Source: Spirosoma montaniterrae (GTDB taxonomy: Bacteria; Bacteroidota; Bacteroidia; Cytophagales; Spirosomataceae). From it: a stretch of DNA of 64,000 nucleotides. Under the pieces are notes generated by a model. It saw nothing but the letters and a program-made list of their open reading frames with translations. It did not search any database and was not told where the DNA came from. The stretch is taken from contig NZ_CP014263.1 of the NCBI RefSeq assembly GCF_001988955.1, positions 3,938,001 through 4,002,000 on the forward strand, read 5' to 3'. The translations under genes and the position numbers were made by a program. Shown in pieces: positions 1 through 8,193 of the stretch (position 1 is its first letter; every line of letters starts with the position of its first letter).

Positions 1-727
1 CTGCTGCCAGCCCGGCAGGGCCAGAGCCAATGATAGCCAGATCATATAACTCCTGCGACGCTTTGGGGGCGAGCCCCAGTTTTTCGGCCAGATCGGCCAG
101 CGCAGGTTGCTTCAGCACAGTGCCATCTTCGAGTACCACAATGGGCAGGTCGGCGGGTGCCAGGCCGTGCAGATCGAGCAGTTCCTGAGCGCGGGGGTCG
201 GTTTCAATATCGAGCCATTGGTAGGCAAACAGGTTTCCCGCCAGAAAATCCTTGAGCGCGTGCGACTGTGGCGAAAACTGGTAGCCTACTAACTTCAGCC
301 CCTCAAACGCCGGGCGATAGTCTGACTGCCAGTCGCTTAGCAGATCATCGAGAACCGGGTATAGTTTTTCCTCGGGCGGGTCCCACGGCTTGGCGATGTA
401 GTAATCCAACTGCACTTCGTTGATGGCCCGTATGGCGGCATCGATGTCGGAATAGGCCGTGAGTAGTGCACGTTTGGCATTGGGGAACACACGCCGGGCC
501 TGCGTCAGAAACTCAACGCCGGTCATGTCGGGCATCCGCTGATCGCTCAGAAACAGAGCCACTTCTTCGCCCTTTTTCTTGAGTTCGGTCAATGAATCGA
601 GTCCTTCGCGGGCCGACGACGTACACATAATCCGGTACTGTTTCCGGTACTGCTGCCGTAAATCGTGCTGAATCGCCTGCAACACCTGCGGGTCGTCGTC
701 AATGGAGAGAATGATAGGAAGACGCAT
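1..727 (-). CDS. Fused response regulator / thioredoxin-disulfide reductase (3' part outside window)
   Basis: Only the first 242 codons are inside the window; the gene runs off the left edge. The start is the ATG at 727. Residues 1-125 form a CheY-like receiver: acidic cluster IDDDP near residue 10, phospho-acceptor Asp in LSDQRMPDMTG, and the conserved Lys in YIAKPW. A linker follows, and near residue 230 the protein enters an FAD-binding motif, LAIIGSGPAGLAA, typical of thioredoxin-reductase-like flavoproteins. This arrangement matches the known family of receiver/thioredoxin-reductase fusions. The gene lies just downstream of a cyclic-nucleotide-domain histidine kinase on the same strand, its probable phospho-donor. 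I infer that phosphorylation controls a redox output rather than DNA binding. The flavoprotein part is mostly unseen. Confidence 0.9.
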   Translation of the reverse strand, partial: MRLPIILSIDDDPQVLQAIQHDLRQQYRKQYRIMCTSSAREGLDSLTELKKKGEEVALFLSDQRMPDMTGVEFLTQARRVFPNAKRALLTAYSDIDAAIRAINEVQLDYYIAKPWDPPEEKLYPVLDDLLSDWQSDYRPAFEGLKLVGYQFSPQSHALKDFLAGNLFAYQWLDIETDPRAQELLDLHGLAPADLPIVVLEDGTVLKQPALADLAEKLGLAPKASQELYDLAIIGSGPAGLAA

Positions 728-810
728 GGTTTTAGTGATGAACGATGAGTGATGAGCGATGAGTGTTTGGCGCGTCAGCAAACTTATCACTCATCGTTCA
801 TCACTCATCA
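728..810. repeat. Palindromic short-tandem-repeat element, atgagtg type, small copy
   Basis: The gap between two co-directional genes consists of degenerate heptamers (atgagtg, atgagcg) on the left and their reverse complements (cactcat) on the right. Between them is an inverted repeat, gtttggcgcgtcagcaaac. The core gcgtcagcaaact followed by heptamers recurs in the larger element at 14515-14736, so the two belong to one family. The transcript could fold into a long hairpin between the kinase and regulator genes. Confidence 0.8.
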
Positions 811-2196
811 CTACAGAATGGGTAGGCACACCGAGAATTCGGTTTCGCCGGGTTTGGATTTTAGTTTTATGGAGCCGTTGTGATGTTTTATGATGCCCTG
901 AACAATGTCGAGACCGAGGCCAGTGCCTTTTCCAATTTCTTTGGTCGTGAAAAATGGCTCGAAGATTTTGTCCTGAATATCTGCCGGAATACCGCTACCA
1001 TTGTCGGTAATGGTTGTCAGCACAAACTCGCCCCGGTCAACGTAGCTGCGAATGGTGAGCTGGCCGCTGTCGGGCATGGCGTCGATAGCGTTGTCGATAA
1101 GATTAGTCCAGACCTGATTTAGTTCGCCGGGCCAGCCGCAAATGGCGGGCAGGTCGGCGGGCAGATCGAGCGATATGGTAATGTGTTTAGACTTCAGCTT
1201 GTAGTCGAGCAGGGTAAGCGTACTGTGTAGACCGTCGGGCAGATGTACCTGTTCTTTGCCCGCGCCCCGATCCATATGGGTGTAATTTTTGATAGAGCCA
1301 ACGAGCGTTGAGATACGTTTCGACGCTTCGCTGATGTCCATCACCAATTTTTCGGTCACTAAATTATTAACTAACCAATTCACGATGCGGGGCATGTTTG
1401 CATCGCCAACCTGGTTGAGAATCCAGTCTAAATCGTCGGTTTTGAAGCCAAACTCTACGAGCGGCCCGGCCAGATCAACGGCATCGTCAACGCCGTGGTC
1501 GTCGAGCCAGTCGGTTAGCTCATCTTCGAGGCTGCTCCGTTGCATCATGGTGAGTGCAGGAGCTTTCTGATCGACTTTTTTAAAAAACGCATCGTTCACC
1601 GAATCGACCTGCTGATTGGTCAGGCTCAGATGCATAATGGCTTTGAATGCTTCGGGTGTAGCCCGGAGATGCTCTTTGAGCGTATCGGCAGACCGCACCA
1701 CAGCCGCCACGGGGTTGTTGAGTTCGTGGGCCAGCCCCGCCGACAGCCGCCCCAGCGAGGCCATTTTATCTTCCTGCTGCGTTTGCTTTGTGAAATCACG
1801 GACGCGGGTGGTCATTTGCTGAACAAACGCCCCTGTCAGTTCATAACCCACCTGAGCCATCTCCCTAAATTGCTTACGGTGGAGCAATAGCGTGTATGTG
1901 GGCTTCTCGGCAGTGATACGAACCGAAGCTTTTGTTAACCGCGAAAACGGCAACACGCCCAGTATGGAATGCGAGGTATAGACGGCTATTTCGTCGGGGG
2001 CACTGTCTGGGCCAGTATCGAGCCGAACGCGCCCATCGATGAGCAGCATCAGGTGATCGATAGCATCGCCCGCTTTGTAAATTACCGTATCGGCGGGGTA
2101 CGTCTGTTCGTCGGCATGGTCGGCCAGCCACTGAAGCTGTTCGTTGGGAACATCACTGAAAGCCGGAAACTGGCGGAGCGTATCGAGTATGGTCAT
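811..2196 (-). CDS. Cyclic-nucleotide-binding-domain sensor histidine kinase
   Basis: 461 aa, cytoplasmic, with no membrane segment. Residues 10-130 resemble a cNMP-binding beta-roll of the CAP type. The H-box GLAHELNNP places the phospho-accepting His at residue 157. About 130 mostly helical residues separate it from the ATPase domain, longer than in a minimal kinase. The ATPase domain has an N-box (NLIDNAIDAMPD), a G1 box (DNGSGIP) and a G2 box (GKGTGLGL). It is followed on the same strand, after a hairpin-forming repeat, by the receiver/thioredoxin-reductase fusion, its likely partner. The ligand of the sensor domain cannot be told from sequence; cAMP, a redox cofactor or no ligand are all possible. 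Confidence 0.9.
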   Translation of the reverse strand: MTILDTLRQFPAFSDVPNEQLQWLADHADEQTYPADTVIYKAGDAIDHLMLLIDGRVRLDTGPDSAPDEIAVYTSHSILGVLPFSRLTKASVRITAEKPTYTLLLHRKQFREMAQVGYELTGAFVQQMTTRVRDFTKQTQQEDKMASLGRLSAGLAHELNNPVAAVVRSADTLKEHLRATPEAFKAIMHLSLTNQQVDSVNDAFFKKVDQKAPALTMMQRSSLEDELTDWLDDHGVDDAVDLAGPLVEFGFKTDDLDWILNQVGDANMPRIVNWLVNNLVTEKLVMDISEASKRISTLVGSIKNYTHMDRGAGKEQVHLPDGLHSTLTLLDYKLKSKHITISLDLPADLPAICGWPGELNQVWTNLIDNAIDAMPDSGQLTIRSYVDRGEFVLTTITDNGSGIPADIQDKIFEPFFTTKEIGKGTGLGLDIVQGIIKHHNGSIKLKSKPGETEFSVCLPIL

Positions 2197-2250
2197 GATG
2201 GCCTGTTTACGGTTGAGTAACTAATTTTCGGCGGGATTAGTTGTTAGTGC

Positions 2251-3153
2251 ATGCGCCCTATTCTGCTCCTGCTTTGCCTGATGACAACATCGTTTCGTTC
2301 CCATCCGGAAGGCCCCAACAAACCGGCTTATCAACTCTATGATGGTGGTTTAAAGGCTACCACCTACGCCAAACTGCTCCGGCAAGCCGCCGACGCCGAC
2401 GTGGTATTATTCGGCGAGTTGCATAACAACCCGATTTGCCACTGGCTTCAGCTTCAGCTTACCAAAGACCTCGCGGCCCGCAAACCGGGTGCGCTGGTGC
2501 TGGGTGCCGAAATGTTCGAGACCGATAACCAAACCCCTCTTACGCGCTACGTGCAGGGGCAAATCACAGCGAAAGAGTTAGCGGCTCAGGCCCGGCTGTG
2601 GCCCAATTTCGATACTGACTACAAACCCATTGTCGACGTGGCCCGCGAACAGAAAATTCCGTTCATAGCTACGAACGTGCCGCGCCGATATGCCAGTTTG
2701 GTGGCCCGGCACGGATTGGCCGCCCTCGATACGCTGCCCGCCGACGCCAAACGTCAGATGGCCCCGCTGCCGCTGACCGTTGACCTGACCCTGCCCGGCT
2801 ACCGCGCCATGCTCGACATGATGACCGGCGACGCTAACCACGGCAGTCCGCACGGCAACAACGGCGACATGGCGGCTAACTTCGCCCGTGCGCAGGCTAT
2901 TAAAGATGCGACGATGGCGCATTTCATTCTGCAAAACCTGACACCCGGCCAGACGCTGCTGCACCTCAACGGCGATTATCACTCGAAAAATCGCGAAGGG
3001 ATTAGCTGGTATCTGCGGCAGCAACGTCCGCAACTCAGGATTCTGACTATTTCATCGGTCGAGCTAAATGACGTTGACAAACCCACCGCCAACCAGCGCA
3101 ACCTCGCCGATTTTGTGCTCGCTATTCCAGCCGATATGACGAAGACGTATTAG
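2251..3153 (+). CDS. ChaN-family (heme-binding uptake protein-like) exported protein
   Basis: 300 aa starting at ATG 2251, with a hydrophobic N-terminal signal sequence (residues 1-17). The mature part has the ChaN/Tiki-like signature: FGELHNNP near residue 55, LGAEMFETDNQ near residue 87, and LHLNGDYHS near residue 245. In characterised ChaN proteins this fold binds heme and is tied to iron uptake. There is no properly placed lipobox cysteine, so it is probably periplasmic rather than a lipoprotein. It is transcribed away from the histidine kinase across a 54-bp divergent gap. No TonB receptor or heme uptake gene is adjacent, so a heme role is a family-based inference. Confidence 0.82.
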   Translation: MRPILLLLCLMTTSFRSHPEGPNKPAYQLYDGGLKATTYAKLLRQAADADVVLFGELHNNPICHWLQLQLTKDLAARKPGALVLGAEMFETDNQTPLTRYVQGQITAKELAAQARLWPNFDTDYKPIVDVAREQKIPFIATNVPRRYASLVARHGLAALDTLPADAKRQMAPLPLTVDLTLPGYRAMLDMMTGDANHGSPHGNNGDMAANFARAQAIKDATMAHFILQNLTPGQTLLHLNGDYHSKNREGISWYLRQQRPQLRILTISSVELNDVDKPTANQRNLADFVLAIPADMTKTY

Positions 3154-3169
3154 AAACTTACTTTTTTTT

Positions 3170-4141
3170 ATGAAAGCATTGAAACGGATCAGTGAACTAC
3201 TGTTTATTGGCGTTTTCAGCACTCATGTTGCCCCCGCACAAAAATTGCCTACTGTTAGCCAAGACACTGCTTACGTTCATGCCGTAGAGCAGGCGTTAAC
3301 TCATCTCCAAAAGGGGGACTGCCAACTCTGTTTGGATTCGTATAAAAAAGCGTTTCAAATTTCACAAAACAGTGCGCTAAGCACAATGCGGGCCGCCTTG
3401 TGCGCTTATCGGTGTGGCCGGGAAGATTTAGCAAGAACGTACATTGATCAGGCAATAACTGTTGATTATGGCATTGCTGAAGATATATGGTTCGACCGTC
3501 AGATTGCGCCTGAGTTTGATGCCGTTCGCAGCACAAATATGGCTACCTATGTGCGCGAAGCGTTTGCTCGAAAAGACGCTGCGTTGAAACTGAATATACC
3601 ATTGAAAAACGAATTGCAAGCCATATACGAGACAGACCAGCAACCACGCGCTCAAATTGATTCTCTTATTCAAAAATATGGTAATGAATCGGCCCAGATG
3701 CAGCAATTATGGCAACATATACATCGAACCGACTCGATTAATCTCATCAGAATTGAGTCAATCATTCGTCAATATGGCTATCCTGGCAAACGTTTGGTTG
3801 GGCCTAATCAGAGCAATACTGCCTGGCTCATTATCCAGCACTCACCGTTAGCTACCCAAGAAAAATATTTACCGCTAATTCGGAAAGCCGCCGAAGAAGG
3901 TGAAATGGATAAATCGAATGTGGCGTTGTTAGTCGACCGCATTCGTATGTACAAAGGTCAGAAACAACTTTATGGCTCTCAGATCGCCATTGACCCGAGT
4001 GGAAAGCGACATTTCCACCCAATTGCCGACGAAGTGAATGTCAATAAACGTCGGGCCGACATGGACCTTGGTTCGATTGAAGATTATGCGCGGGAAAACG
4101 ACATTCTATACAAACCCGTCGGGAGAAAGTCGAAAAAATAG
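3170..4141 (+). CDS. Exported protein with C-terminal DUF6624-like domain
   Basis: 323 aa with an N-terminal signal peptide ending near VAPAQ. Residues 25-110 look like short helical, TPR-like repeats (ALTHLQKGDCQLCLDSYKKAFQ). From about residue 145 the protein shows the DUF6624 pattern: two heptad-like helices, a GYPGKRLVG segment, AWLIIQH, and a final RIRMYKGQKQLYGSQ element. The biochemical role of this domain is unknown to me. It lies 16 bp after the ChaN-like gene and probably shares its transcript. Its base composition is somewhat more AT-rich than the next gene. Confidence 0.75.
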   Translation: MKALKRISELLFIGVFSTHVAPAQKLPTVSQDTAYVHAVEQALTHLQKGDCQLCLDSYKKAFQISQNSALSTMRAALCAYRCGREDLARTYIDQAITVDYGIAEDIWFDRQIAPEFDAVRSTNMATYVREAFARKDAALKLNIPLKNELQAIYETDQQPRAQIDSLIQKYGNESAQMQQLWQHIHRTDSINLIRIESIIRQYGYPGKRLVGPNQSNTAWLIIQHSPLATQEKYLPLIRKAAEEGEMDKSNVALLVDRIRMYKGQKQLYGSQIAIDPSGKRHFHPIADEVNVNKRRADMDLGSIEDYARENDILYKPVGRKSKK

Positions 4142-4169
4142 TTTTGTATCACAATACTAAAACCTTTCT

Positions 4170-5003
4170 ATGCATGCTTACTCCTCCACGTTACCCGTTG
4201 GAGATACTGCCTACTGGACGCGCTATGCGCTCGGCAAGCACTTGCAACAAATTGGCCTGCAACCCGGCGATGCCGTTATGGTTCATGCCGGGCTGCGGGC
4301 AATTGGCCCTATGCTCAATGGCCCCGATACGCTGATCGATGCCCTGCTCGACACGGTTGGCCCAACTGGCACGCTGCTGTGTTACGTCAACTGGGAGCAA
4401 CAATACGAAGACGCACTCGATGAAGAGGGGCGCATTCCTGATGCGCTCAAGCCGCACATTCCTCCCTTCGACCCTGCCCGAAGCCGCGCCAGTCGGGACC
4501 ACGGAGCTTTTGCCGAATTTGTTCGGACAACGCCCGGTGCCCAACGAAGCGGCAACCCCGGCGCATCGGTAGCGGCTATCGGCGGGCGGGCCAACTGGTT
4601 TACGGCCAACCACCCGCTCGATTATGGCTACGGCCCCAACTCGCCCTTTGCCAGATTGGTATCGGCAGCGGGCAACGTGCTGATGATTGGTTGCCCGCTC
4701 GATACCATGAGCCTGCTGCACCATGCTGAGCATTTGGCCCAAATTCCGGGTAAACATAGTTGCCGGATGGAAGTCCCGCTCCTGCTTAGCGGACAAACCC
4801 TATGGCGCATGATCGAAGAATTCGACACCGCCGAGCCGGTTGTTGACGGCCTGGAACCCGATTATTTCGGCACCATTGTCGATGAATTTCTGGTTGCGGG
4901 CAACGGACGTCGGGGGCAGGTTGGCAACGCTCCGGCGGTGCTGGTTCCGGCGGCTGACATGGTAGCCTTCGCCGTTGACTGGCTGGAGCAGCGGTTTGGT
5001 TAG
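4170..5003 (+). CDS. AAC(3)-family N-acetyltransferase
   Basis: 277 aa, matching the length of aminoglycoside 3-N-acetyltransferases. Family landmarks are visible: VMVHAGLRAIG near residue 33, the GNPGASVAAIG segment, HPLDYGYGPNSPFARL, and GCPLDTMSLLHHAEHLA, in the order found in the Antibiotic_NAT family. Members transfer acetyl from acetyl-CoA to the 3-amino group of 2-deoxystreptamine aminoglycosides, but many chromosomal homologues have unknown natural substrates. A TAnnTTTG-like box (TAGTTTTG, 4139-4146) lies just upstream, overlapping the preceding stop codon. No mobile element flanks it, so this looks like an intrinsic gene, not an acquired resistance cassette. Confidence 0.88.
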   Translation: MHAYSSTLPVGDTAYWTRYALGKHLQQIGLQPGDAVMVHAGLRAIGPMLNGPDTLIDALLDTVGPTGTLLCYVNWEQQYEDALDEEGRIPDALKPHIPPFDPARSRASRDHGAFAEFVRTTPGAQRSGNPGASVAAIGGRANWFTANHPLDYGYGPNSPFARLVSAAGNVLMIGCPLDTMSLLHHAEHLAQIPGKHSCRMEVPLLLSGQTLWRMIEEFDTAEPVVDGLEPDYFGTIVDEFLVAGNGRRGQVGNAPAVLVPAADMVAFAVDWLEQRFG

Positions 5004-5048
5004 TTTTATAGAAAATATGGAACAGTGTAATTTTTTTTGCTGTTTTGC

Positions 5049-5312
5049 ATGAACCAAAAGAGCGCGAATATGACAATTCCAACAACCCCGCAGAAGTTGA
5101 GTGCCATACAGTTGCACTTACTGCGTTTTTTTAGCGAACGACCTGTCTCTGAGGTTGAAACGGCTGACATACAACGACTCATCGCTAACTATTTCGCTCA
5201 AAAAGCGGATCTCCGAATGGAAGAAATCTGGGAGGAACGAGGCTACACAGAAGAATCGATGAAAAACATTCTCAACACTCCATTGCAGAAACCGAATGCG
5301 GTTAATCGTTGA
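5049..5312 (+). CDS. Small antitoxin-like protein upstream of PIN toxin
   Basis: 87 aa from ATG 5049; the in-frame ATG at 5070 is an equally plausible start. Residues 30-75 are predicted helical and include the segment ANYFAQKADLRMEEIWEERG. That helix-rich pattern, ending before a PIN gene, is common in Bacteroidota type II antitoxin-like proteins. Its 3' end overlaps the PIN gene by 17 bp, typical of translational coupling in toxin-antitoxin pairs. I see no clear DNA-binding motif, so the antitoxin role rests on context. Confidence 0.7.
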   Translation: MNQKSANMTIPTTPQKLSAIQLHLLRFFSERPVSEVETADIQRLIANYFAQKADLRMEEIWEERGYTEESMKNILNTPLQKPNAVNR

Positions 5313-5727
5313 TACCAATTGTTTGTTGGTCTCCGTCCCACGTCGTTCCCCTTATCGCTGGTTATACGATGCCATTTTAATAGGCCGGGTCGAATTGGCC
5401 GTTACGACCGAAATCCTGCTGGAATATGAGGAGCAATTAGGATTATTTTATGCTCCCGATTATGCTGAATACATACTGGCTACGTTGACAAACCTCCCGA
5501 ATATCATACAAGTAAATCCGCTTCACTTTTATTGGCTCCTGATCGAAAACGACCCTGACGATAACAAATTTGTTGACACAGCCATTGCTGCCAACGCCGA
5601 TTACATCATTACTAATGACCGGCATTACCAGATTCTCCAGAAAGTGAGTTTTCCGACCGCTACCGTTGTGCGGTTAGATGATTTTCAATCTATTTTAGCC
5701 GCCTTCTCAACCACCACCAAGTCATAG
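5296..5727 (+). CDS. PIN-domain ribonuclease toxin, PIN_3-like
   Basis: 143 aa. The PIN active-site acids are all present: Asp in RLIVDTNCLL (residue 5), Glu in TTEILLEYEEQ (about residue 43), then Asp residues in ENDPDDNKFVDTAIAANADYIITND. PIN toxins cut RNA with a metal ion held by these acids. The ORF overlaps the upstream small gene by 17 bp, so the pair forms a compact operon. Its 3' end overlaps the converging hypothetical gene by 6 bp. All catalytic residues are intact, so the toxin is probably functional. Confidence 0.87.
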   Translation: MRLIVDTNCLLVSVPRRSPYRWLYDAILIGRVELAVTTEILLEYEEQLGLFYAPDYAEYILATLTNLPNIIQVNPLHFYWLLIENDPDDNKFVDTAIAANADYIITNDRHYQILQKVSFPTATVVRLDDFQSILAAFSTTTKS

Positions 5728-6777
5728 TTTGGCAAACTGATGCAGCCCCACATACTCCGCTATTAATGCCCAGTTATGCGCTTCGCATTGCCAGCGCATC
5801 TGTGTCAGCGGGCGGTCGGCAAACCGGCGCAGAAGCGGATTTTCGTAGGCTGTGAGCAACCCGGCAATGAAAAAATGAAAGCGATCAAAATCCTGCTCAA
5901 TGTGGCTCAGGTCGATAGCCGGAACTGCTTTACCTAACCGCAATAAGCTGATTAACAGCACAATTTGCTCGATTCGATTGGTTGTCTTTGTTACAAGATG
6001 GCGGGCGTCATTAATCAGGCGTGGGCGAATGGCATCAAGTTCAGGCGGAGCAAAAGCGGCTATCAGCCGGGCGAGGTGGTAGATGATGAGCGAGGTTCGG
6101 GCGTAATGCGGAGCGCAGCAGAACGGCTCCGACGCATACCGCCCCGACTCAACAACATCGCGCAGGTATCGCAGCGAATCAGTATCGTGCTGATTTGGTG
6201 GCATCTGGTACTGATACAGGCAGTAGAGCATATTGCTCAGGGCACAGGCGTCGAAATCAATCGGCATGTTTTTGCCGAACCAGGTTGAATAAGCCCGCAG
6301 ACTGCGGTAATCGGCGTAGGTGTTTCGAATGGTTAACTGCACACCGTTGGCATGTTGGGCAAGCTTGTCGTGGAGCCATTGCACGTCGGTAGTGGTGTGG
6401 GGCGAGGTCAGGTACACCATTGCCGTGTCATCAATATCATCGGGAATGCGGAAATGGTCGAACCGGTGGAATACGTAGCCATTCGGGAAATGATGGGATG
6501 GGCGGGTAGGCCAGAAATTGTAGGTTTTCAGTCCGTCCTTGTTTTGGAAGCGCGGATACGCGGCCACGGCCCGTTCCGTAATCGCATCGATCAGACGCTG
6601 TGTTCCTGCCGATGCCGTTGGGCGCAACTGCTGCAGGGTAAACACCGTAACGGCTGTAAAAAAAACGTTCGTATCGGCTCGCTGGTAGCCAAGATAGTCG
6701 TTCCGCCGAACCGACGGAAACAGGCCATCGGGTTGTTGCAACCGGGCAATGCGTTGAAGAATGATATCGAGTGTCAC
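5722..6777 (-). CDS. Conserved-looking hypothetical protein, possible alpha/alpha-toroid fold
   Basis: 351 aa with no signal peptide or membrane segment. It is rich in paired helices, and the segments RIARLQQPDGLFPSVR and IPDDIDDTAMVYLTSP recall helical barrels of the terpenoid-cyclase/prenyltransferase type, where QxxDG and DD motifs line a cavity. The resemblance is weak and I do not assign an activity. It converges on the PIN toxin with a 6-bp overlap and is divergent from the GlmU-family gene across 114 bp. Confidence 0.65.
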   Translation of the reverse strand: MTLDIILQRIARLQQPDGLFPSVRRNDYLGYQRADTNVFFTAVTVFTLQQLRPTASAGTQRLIDAITERAVAAYPRFQNKDGLKTYNFWPTRPSHHFPNGYVFHRFDHFRIPDDIDDTAMVYLTSPHTTTDVQWLHDKLAQHANGVQLTIRNTYADYRSLRAYSTWFGKNMPIDFDACALSNMLYCLYQYQMPPNQHDTDSLRYLRDVVESGRYASEPFCCAPHYARTSLIIYHLARLIAAFAPPELDAIRPRLINDARHLVTKTTNRIEQIVLLISLLRLGKAVPAIDLSHIEQDFDRFHFFIAGLLTAYENPLLRRFADRPLTQMRWQCEAHNWALIAEYVGLHQFAKL

Positions 6778-6891
6778 GAAAGCCTAAAGGTTTGGGTGCA
6801 AACTTTGCTAATGTTTAAAACTTTGACAACGTTGATACGTTCTCATTTTTCAAAATAAGCTCCCATATTTGCCGCCTGATTTTGCTGTGCA

Positions 6892-8094
6892 ATGTCCAAC
6901 CTGATTTTATTTGACGAGCCAACCATCCGCACGTCGTTGCTGCCATTTACGTTTACCCGGCCCGTAGCTGGTATACGCATCGGTATTCAAACGCTGGCCG
7001 AAAAATGGGCCGATGTGCTGAACCAAACGCCTTCGTTTCTGACGGAATCGTATCTACAAACCAAATTCCCACAACAGCCGGGTACTGATAATCTGTATGT
7101 TAACGCAGCCGTCTGCCCAAACAGCACCCTGGTCGAACGGCTGCGCCAGTTGCAGCCTAACGAAAGCCTGCTAACGTCTGGCGGTCTGCTGCTGGCACTG
7201 CGCACTCCGCATACAGCCACCAACGCCAGCCAACTGCCCGACCTGCCGCAGCACAGCATCGCCTTTAGCGAAGGCTTCCGCTCCCTGACCATCATCCGGC
7301 ATGTATGGGATATATTCGTGGAAAATGGCGATCAGATACGGGCCGATTTTGCCCGCATCACCGCCGGTCGCCAATCAGCCCCTATCACTGACCCGTTTAC
7401 GCGTTGCTACGCGCCCGAAAACATCTTCGTGGAAGAAGGGGCCACTATCCGGGCAGCCACGTTGAACGCCGAGGGTGGGCCAATCTACATTGGCCGCGAC
7501 GCCACTATCAGCGAAGGCACCGTCATGATCGGACCGTTTGCGCTGGGCGAGGGGTCAACGGTAAACTGGGGCGGCAAAATGCGGTCTAACACCACCATTG
7601 GGCCGGGCTGCAAAGTGGGTGGCGAAGTGGGCAATTCGATTTTCCTGGGCTATAGCAACAAAGCACACGACGGTTTTCTGGGCAATTCAGTTATTGGCGA
7701 GTGGTGCAATCTCGGCGCAAACGTTAATAACTCGAATCTCAAAAATGACTATAGTAACGTGAAGCTCCACAGCTACGCAACGGGTCAGCTCGAAGATACA
7801 GGACGTATTTTTTGCGGGCTGATGATGGGCGATTTCACGAAAGCAGGTATCAGCACCATGTTCAATACAGGTACGGTGGTGGGCGTGAGTGCGAACGTTT
7901 TCGGCGGAGGATTTCAGCCGAAACACATTCCGTCGTTTTCGTGGGGCGGGGCCGATTCGGGCTTTGCTCCGTATCGCATCGACAAAGCCCTACAGGTGGC
8001 CCGCGAAGCCTTCTCACGGCGAAACCTGGAATTTGATGCCGTAGAAGAAGCCATTCTAAGACACGTATTTAATAATGAAAGAGTGAGAGAGTGA
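6892..8094 (+). CDS. GlmU-family putative UDP-sugar pyrophosphorylase/acetyltransferase (TIGR03991-like)
   Basis: 400 aa. The N-terminal part opens with LILFDEPTIRTSLLPFTFTRP, characteristic of the alternative bacterial GlmU group found in Bacteroidota; it lacks the classical GlmU nucleotide loop. Residues 180-370 form hexapeptide repeats of a left-handed beta-helix (IGRDATISEGTVMIGPFALGE). The expected role is making UDP-GlcNAc or a related activated sugar for the cell envelope. The last five codons (ERVRE) are encoded by the start of an intergenic tandem-repeat array, so the natural C-terminus may have been extended or replaced by the repeat. Confidence 0.85.
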   Translation: MSNLILFDEPTIRTSLLPFTFTRPVAGIRIGIQTLAEKWADVLNQTPSFLTESYLQTKFPQQPGTDNLYVNAAVCPNSTLVERLRQLQPNESLLTSGGLLLALRTPHTATNASQLPDLPQHSIAFSEGFRSLTIIRHVWDIFVENGDQIRADFARITAGRQSAPITDPFTRCYAPENIFVEEGATIRAATLNAEGGPIYIGRDATISEGTVMIGPFALGEGSTVNWGGKMRSNTTIGPGCKVGGEVGNSIFLGYSNKAHDGFLGNSVIGEWCNLGANVNNSNLKNDYSNVKLHSYATGQLEDTGRIFCGLMMGDFTKAGISTMFNTGTVVGVSANVFGGGFQPKHIPSFSWGGADSGFAPYRIDKALQVAREAFSRRNLEFDAVEEAILRHVFNNERVRE

Positions 8095-8193
8095 AAGAGC
8101 GAAAGGGTGAGATGGTTTCGTCAGCCACTCTTTCACTCTTTCACTCTCTCACTCTTTCGCTCTTTCGCTCTTTCGCTCTTTCGCTCTTTCACT
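8076..8193. repeat. Palindromic short-tandem-repeat element, gagtgaaa/cactctttc type
   Basis: Left arm: runs of gaaagagtg, gagagtg and gaaagcg-like units. Right arm: cactctttc, tcgctctttc and similar units, the reverse complement. A loop of about 15 nt (atggtttcgtcagcc) separates them. The array overlaps the last codons of the GlmU-family gene and stops one base before the holB start codon, leaving no ordinary leader. It has the same architecture as the elements at 728, 9325, 10785 and 14515 but a different unit. Confidence 0.8.

Noticed and set aside
8107..8193. 29-codon N-terminal extension of the delta' protein
   Set aside because: It translates the tandem-repeat array (SFTLSLFRSF repeats); the family N-terminus starts at the ATG at 8194.
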